The position numbers and the translations under genes were made by a program. Below the pieces are notes generated by a model. The model saw nothing but the letters and a program-made list of their open reading frames with translations. It made no database searches and was not told the DNA's origin. DNA of 64,000 bases from an uncultured Lachnospiraceae bacterium (lineage in GTDB: Bacteria; Bacillota; Clostridia; Lachnospirales; Lachnospiraceae), in assembly GCA_910579615.1 (NCBI GenBank), contig CAJTUA010000003.1:186001-250000 (forward strand). The letters run 5' to 3'. Every line of letters begins with the position of its first letter. The stretch's first letter is position 1. Shown in pieces: positions 59,624-64,000 of the stretch.

Positions 59624-60061
59624 ATGGGGGATGAGAAACCGCAATTTTTGTATCATGGGAGCCCGTATCTTTTTGAAAAACTGATTCCGCAGCCTGCGGC
59701 GGGGGCGAGTGAGAAAGAGTCCATGCTTGCCATATACACGGCAGGAAGCATAAAAGAGGTAATTCCATTCGCGCTGCCGATTCGGTGGTATCCGGACAAC
59801 CCGGATGGCAGACGGGATTTTCGCTGTGAGAATGGCAGGACGGAATTGATTTATGGAACCCTGGACCCGGACGGCATCGGGTATGTGTACCGGGTCAAAT
59901 CCGATTGTTTTGAGAAAATTGACGGGTGGCAGTGGGTGTCGGAAACAGAGATTGTGCCGGAAGAAATTATGGAAATCCGGGTGGGGGATTATTGGGATAC
60001 CATTCGTTTTTCGGAACAGGCGCTGCGGATGCAGGAGGAAGTATGGGGGAAAATAAGGTAA
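59624..60061 (+). CDS. Small protein with YHGS motif, possible ADP-ribosyltransferase-like fold
   Basis: 145 residues. The start FLYHGSPYLFEKLIPQ, a later MLAIYTAGSIKEVIPFALP and the strand-rich end WQWVSETEIVPEEIMEI follow the spacing seen in small ART-fold proteins (His in YHG, a middle Tyr/Ser strand, a late Glu). That reading is tentative. The ATG at 59624 has CAGGAGGAAG upstream. It overlaps the next gene by 19 bases, so the two form a pair. Confidence 0.6.
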   Translation: MGDEKPQFLYHGSPYLFEKLIPQPAAGASEKESMLAIYTAGSIKEVIPFALPIRWYPDNPDGRRDFRCENGRTELIYGTLDPDGIGYVYRVKSDCFEKIDGWQWVSETEIVPEEIMEIRVGDYWDTIRFSEQALRMQEEVWGKIR

Positions 60062-61461
60062 GGCTGTTTGTGAATTTACTCTATGATTTTAAGAAAAGTG
60101 AAAAATTTCCGGGGATTTTTGCGAAGCTTGGCGAAGTGCTTTCGGAAAATGGCTGGGGGCAGCAACGGCTGCTTTTCGATTTTCATGATGTCAACGACGC
60201 GCAGACGGAGGGGAAAACGCCGCACGCGATGCTGATAAAGGCATTCCCGCAGTTCGCATCTTACTGGAGGAGCGCATTTGAGGAGTATAAGGCGCTTCAT
60301 CCTTATCAAAAAGAGCTTCCGCCGCCGCACAGCTATAGCTGTATTTCAAATTTTCCGGGGAGGAAGGCGGGAAAGCCAGTGTTTCCGGTACCGGATGCGG
60401 CGGTGGATTTTTCGCTGGTGGAGAAGGTTTTTGCGAAGGTTCCGCACCCCTATACATTTTATTCCGCGCTTGCGGTACTGGACGGGATTGACTGGAGTGG
60501 AGGGCGTAATCCGGTTTTGGAAAGGAACGGGGGTGACGGGGCGGGAGGATATCATCCGGTTTCGGAAAAGGACGGGAATGACGGGGTAGCAGGGTGTGAT
60601 TTGTCCCCGGCGATGGACTGGGTCGTGATATTGGGAAAGGGAGAGCAGGACGACTGGGAGGCAGGCGATTGGACGGGCGGGATGGATTTTGATGAAATTT
60701 GCCCGTTTTACCAGAGCAACAGCGTGCGCATCGGGAAGGAATGGGACCAAGGGCCGGAGCTTGCGGTTCAGGTTGAAGTGTATCCGGGGCAGGGGCTTGC
60801 GCTTGCAAAGAGGGTGGAAGAGGCGTTCTCGAAATATTTCGGGATGCCGACGAAACGATATGCGAGGGCGGTTTCGCCGTGGGAGGGGCGGGAAGGCTGC
60901 CGCGCGAAACGGCGGGAAATGCAGGAGGTTTTTGCGCGTTGGACAAAGAAAATGCAGCTTGAAGTGCTGAGGCGGCAGATGGAAGCAAAGGAGCATCCCT
61001 CCCCTGCAAAAAAGCCCGTCAGCCGCGCCGCGCTGAAAAAGCGCTTTTTTGAAAAGAATCAGTTGGAGCGTTATCCGGTTTCGCGCTGGGATGATAAGCA
61101 GTGCCGCCAGAAATATCTGGCGCATAATTACCATCTGGAGGTTGGGCTTGTGATGAATGAAAACCCGCCTGTGGCAAGGATGCAGAGGAATTCACCAAAT
61201 TGCCTTTACGTTGAATGCATTGGCTGGAATTTTGAGCTGCTCGGGAACCTTGAGGTGGAAGATTTTCCGGCAGAGGCAGGCGATATGGCAGGGGAATTGG
61301 CATTTGCTTTGTGGCAGGAATATCTCGACCGCTTTGCGGCGGAGGTCGTGCCGGAGCTGTTTCGGATTTTTGGGGATACACCAGGGGAGTTTATCTGTGA
61401 TTCTAGGCGGATGACGCGTGCAAATGAGGAAACCATTGGGACGAGATATCACAGGTTCTGA
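60043..61461 (+). CDS. Large hypothetical protein paired with the YHGS protein
   Basis: 472 residues, soluble, Trp- and Lys-rich. Not recognised. The N-terminus reads MGENKVRLFVNLLYDFKKSE and HPYTFYSALAVLDGIDWSGG; a Gly/Asn-rich imperfect repeat (VLERNGGDGAGGYHPVSEKD) lies at 163-190. The C-terminal 150 residues (KKRFFEKNQLERYPVSRWDD, NCLYVECIGWNFELLGNLEV) are more regular. The ATG at 60043 has GGAGGAA close upstream, inside the end of the previous gene. Tight overlap suggests the two products act together. Confidence 0.7.
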   Translation: MGENKVRLFVNLLYDFKKSEKFPGIFAKLGEVLSENGWGQQRLLFDFHDVNDAQTEGKTPHAMLIKAFPQFASYWRSAFEEYKALHPYQKELPPPHSYSCISNFPGRKAGKPVFPVPDAAVDFSLVEKVFAKVPHPYTFYSALAVLDGIDWSGGRNPVLERNGGDGAGGYHPVSEKDGNDGVAGCDLSPAMDWVVILGKGEQDDWEAGDWTGGMDFDEICPFYQSNSVRIGKEWDQGPELAVQVEVYPGQGLALAKRVEEAFSKYFGMPTKRYARAVSPWEGREGCRAKRREMQEVFARWTKKMQLEVLRRQMEAKEHPSPAKKPVSRAALKKRFFEKNQLERYPVSRWDDKQCRQKYLAHNYHLEVGLVMNENPPVARMQRNSPNCLYVECIGWNFELLGNLEVEDFPAEAGDMAGELAFALWQEYLDRFAAEVVPELFRIFGDTPGEFICDSRRMTRANEETIGTRYHRF

Positions 61462-61531
61462 AGCGGCGGGATGCGTATGCTCAGCTTCGGCACGGATGGG
61501 GAGCAAGAATGCAAAAAAGAAGGAAAGGCGG

Positions 61532-62413
61532 ATGTGGGATTTTATGGAAGAAAAGGAAAACAAAAATAAAAAAAGAACGCTTTACGTGACAGATTTGGAC
61601 GGAACATTGCTGAACACAAGCGACCGTATCAATCCGAAAAGCATCGAAATCATCAACCGCCTCGTGGGGCAGGGGATGCTGTTTACTTACGCGACTGCGC
61701 GCTCGTTGGTTTCTGCGTCCGTGGTGGCACAGGGGCTGACCGCCGATATCCCGGTGATTGTCTACAATGGCGCGTTCATCATGCACCCGCGTACCGGGGA
61801 AGTCCTTTCTTCCCTGTCTTTTTCGGCAAACGAGGCAGTATTTGCGCGCGAAACGCTGATGGGTCATAACATCAGCCCGCTGGTGTACGCCTATGTGGAC
61901 GGGATTGAGCGGGTGTCGTGGGAGGTTGCGCGGGAAAATGAGGGGATAAAACGCTATTTGTCGCGCCGCGACGTTGACCCGAGGCTGCGCCCGCTCCATG
62001 CCCCGACAGGGCTGTATGACGGCGAGGTCTTCTATTATACCTGCATCGGGGAGCGGGAGGAGCTGATGCCGATTTATGAGATTTTCTCGGCAGATAAAAG
62101 ATATCGCTGCACGCTTCAGCAGGAATTGTACCGTCCAGAATACTGGTGCGAAATTATGCCGGCAAAGGCAACGAAAGCGGAGGCAATCGGAAGGCTTAAA
62201 AAGCTTTGGGGTTGTGGGCGGGTCGTTTCCTTTGGGGATGCCATCAACGATATCCCGATGTTTGAGATTTCGGATGAATGCTACGCAGTGGAAAATGCCG
62301 TGCCGGAATTAAAGCGCATTGCGACGGGGATTGTCGCGGACAATGACCATGACGGCGTGGCGGAGTGGCTGGCCGCGCACGCCGATATAGGGGATACGGA
62401 TTTTGCCGTATGA
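61532..62413 (+). CDS. Cof-type HAD-superfamily phosphatase
   Basis: 293 residues. HAD motif I TLYVTDLDGTLLNTSD (nucleophile Asp), motif II FTYATARSLVSA, motif III Lys in MPAKATKAEA and motif IV VVSFGDAINDIPMFEISDEC. A C2-type cap lies between. Such enzymes dephosphorylate sugar phosphates, FMN or similar small molecules. The ATG at 61532 has AGGAAAGG upstream; longer starts encode a non-family extension. Its stop is two bases from the convergent chemotaxis receptor's stop. Confidence 0.9.
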   Translation: MWDFMEEKENKNKKRTLYVTDLDGTLLNTSDRINPKSIEIINRLVGQGMLFTYATARSLVSASVVAQGLTADIPVIVYNGAFIMHPRTGEVLSSLSFSANEAVFARETLMGHNISPLVYAYVDGIERVSWEVARENEGIKRYLSRRDVDPRLRPLHAPTGLYDGEVFYYTCIGEREELMPIYEIFSADKRYRCTLQQELYRPEYWCEIMPAKATKAEAIGRLKKLWGCGRVVSFGDAINDIPMFEISDECYAVENAVPELKRIATGIVADNDHDGVAEWLAAHADIGDTDFAV

Positions 62414-62415
62414 AG

Positions 62416-64000
62416 TTAAACCGTGAAAACGCGGATATTCTGGTCAATGGCATCGGAAAGCTGTGAGAGCTTTTCCGCAGCTAAGGCAACGTCGGCGACC
62501 ATGGCATTTATCGTCTCGATGGATGCTAAGGATTCCTCTGTACTGGCGGCATTTGCCATCGCGATGGTGTTCAGGCTCGATACGACCTGTACAACTTCCT
62601 CACGTCCGGTATCCGTGGTCTCGATTGTATGGACTAAGTCGGAGATTTCTTCGTGTGTCCGTGCAATATTATGGTTTACTTCCTCGAAGCATACTTCCGT
62701 GGCGGTCAGATGCTCGTTCTGTTTTTCCATGATTTCCCTTACCCCATCCATGACTTTGACCGCGGCTGAGGACTCTTCTAATAGTGCAACGATAATATCA
62801 TCAATGTAGTGTGCGGATTCGTTGGACTGTTCTGCGAGGCGCTTAATCTGGTCAGCTACCACGGCAAAACCGCGCCCCTGGTCTCCCGCCCGCGCGGCTT
62901 CAATCGAAGCGTTCAGTGCCAATAGGTTTGTTTCGTCCGCAATGTTTGTAATCAATTCTGCCGCATCTTTGATTTTGAGTGCGGAATCATTGGTTGATAA
63001 GGTCTGCTGGTTGATTTTTTCGATTTCCGACTTTGCCATGTGGTTGATATCAACCAGGTCCTTGAGGGTATGGAACGCCGCCTGGTTTGATGTGCTGATT
63101 TTGGATGCCACTTCGCTTAGTGTGGATGACTTCTTTTTTGCATTCACAATCTGGTCTCCGATGTTAAGGACGGACTCGGAAGCTTTTTCGGTTTCTGCCG
63201 CCTGGCTGGTTGCGCTTTCGGCAATCTCGCGGACAGCGCGTTCCATGTCTTTTATTGTGTTGGAGGAAGCATGGGAATTATCGCTGATTGTCCGGGCTGT
63301 CCGCAGCAATTCCGCGCTCTGGTCGCACAGTTGCAAAAGTACGCTGTGGGCAGCGTCGGCAAGCCGTCTGGAGGCATCGGCAATCATACCGATTTCATCT
63401 TTCCGTTCACAGAAAACGGAGAGTTTATTTTTCTTGGTAAAATCGAGTTTGCCAAGTTCCTGCAAGATATCAGCCTCTTTCCGGATGTCTTTGGACAACG
63501 CCGAAACACACAGCCCGATTAGGATGGAGGCGGCGGCAAGCACGGTAAGGCACAGGATAAGGATGATGCCGAGCAGTTGGTTGATAGGGGCATATGCGGT
63601 GGAGCGGTCAGTAAGCTCCACAAAAACCCAACCGCGTTCCTGGATGTAATGTACCATGGAAATCATGTGTTTCCCATCAATTTTTGAGGTGTATTCAAAC
63701 GGGATACTGCGGCCGCTGGAATTTTTTGCATTTTCAAGGATGGACAAGTGGTCCGCATTTTCAACCACGGTGCCAATCATGTCGTCTTCCGGGCAGAAAA
63801 TATAAGTGCCCGCCTGTGCGTCAAGGAGCAGATATTGTTTTTCGGAGTCCTCCTCATAGAGCGCGTTGAGGGTATCGCGCAGGCCGGATGCGTATATGGC
63901 AGCCCCAACATAGCCTGCCGGGGTATTGTCCTCCTTCAGGACAGGATAATACATGGAAATGACCTGCATCCCGGTTGCTTTCGATGCCATAATGCCGGTG
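62416..64000 (-). CDS. Methyl-accepting chemotaxis protein, N-terminus outside the window
   Basis: At least 525 residues. The visible part begins inside an extracellular dCache-like sensor (QVISMYYPVLKEDNTPAGYV, YIQERGWVFVELTDRSTAYA), then a membrane segment (LLGIILILCLTVLAAASILI), a HAMP-like linker and a long cytoplasmic coiled coil. The signalling tip that binds CheA/CheW is IADETNLLALNASIEAARAG then DQGRGFAVVADQIKRLAEQS. With the flagellar genes it confirms a chemotactic organism. The frame remains open through the window edge. Confidence 0.95.
   Translation of the reverse strand, partial: TGIMASKATGMQVISMYYPVLKEDNTPAGYVGAAIYASGLRDTLNALYEEDSEKQYLLLDAQAGTYIFCPEDDMIGTVVENADHLSILENAKNSSGRSIPFEYTSKIDGKHMISMVHYIQERGWVFVELTDRSTAYAPINQLLGIILILCLTVLAAASILIGLCVSALSKDIRKEADILQELGKLDFTKKNKLSVFCERKDEIGMIADASRRLADAAHSVLLQLCDQSAELLRTARTISDNSHASSNTIKDMERAVREIAESATSQAAETEKASESVLNIGDQIVNAKKKSSTLSEVASKISTSNQAAFHTLKDLVDINHMAKSEIEKINQQTLSTNDSALKIKDAAELITNIADETNLLALNASIEAARAGDQGRGFAVVADQIKRLAEQSNESAHYIDDIIVALLEESSAAVKVMDGVREIMEKQNEHLTATEVCFEEVNHNIARTHEEISDLVHTIETTDTGREEVVQVVSSLNTIAMANAASTEESLASIETINAMVADVALAAEKLSQLSDAIDQNIRVFTV

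Overview
The window looks like chromosome of a motile, spore-forming gut-type member of the Lachnospiraceae (Clostridia). The signs are a flagellin and FliS beside a sigma-28-type promoter, a sporulation and division block in the Bacillus/Clostridium order (hup, rqcP, yabP, yabQ, divIC, spoIIE-like, tilS, hpt, ftsH), several glycoside hydrolases, and many Firmicutes-style regulators. Coding regions are mostly GC-rich with GGAGG-type ribosome binding sites. Clear AT-rich islands stand out at about 22.7-23.0, 28.4-28.9, 30.2-34.0 and 49.2-54.0 kb.

Layout. 1-3.2 kb: a partial membrane O-acyltransferase and a DUF885 lipoprotein. 3.3-8.8 kb: late flagellar genes (a large FliK-like/DUF6240 protein, flagellin, FliS). 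8.9-18.2 kb: a membrane-anchored polysaccharide deacetylase, then the housekeeping and sporulation block. 18.6-30.2 kb: GH13 and GH2 enzymes, a PadR/DUF2812/pseudouridine synthase operon, an acetyltransferase, a FEN-type exonuclease, a DUF402 protein and an internally deleted Gfo/Idh/MocA gene. 30.2-34.1 kb: a decayed mobile element whose relaxase and TnpV remnants flank an intact MerR-regulated ABC exporter. 34.1-41.6 kb: a plant-glycan cluster with an AraC regulator, GH31, GH30 lipoprotein, a trehalase-like enzyme and a second, broken AraC regulator. 41.7-49.1 kb: HipA-like kinase, AraC-type protein overlapping a ClpP, a nucleotidyltransferase-like protein, a frameshifted UvrA paralogue and a MerR regulator.

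49.2-54.3 kb is the most unusual part: an AT-rich four-gene operon with overlapping or nearly abutting genes. It ends in a reverse transcriptase fused to a C-terminal nitrilase-like domain, the architecture of defence-associated reverse transcriptase type 1 (UG1/DRT1). Upstream in the same operon are a TOPRIM/DUF4435-like protein, a DUF4869-like protein and a very small P-loop protein. A 317-base spacer with nested hairpins follows, then a 21-repeat Sel1 protein. I know of no described DRT1 system with this gene set, so it is the best candidate for a new or extended anti-phage system.

56.8-64 kb: a BlaR1/BlaI-type pair, three proteins of unknown function, a HAD phosphatase and a partial chemotaxis receptor. 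I saw no tRNA, rRNA or CRISPR array.
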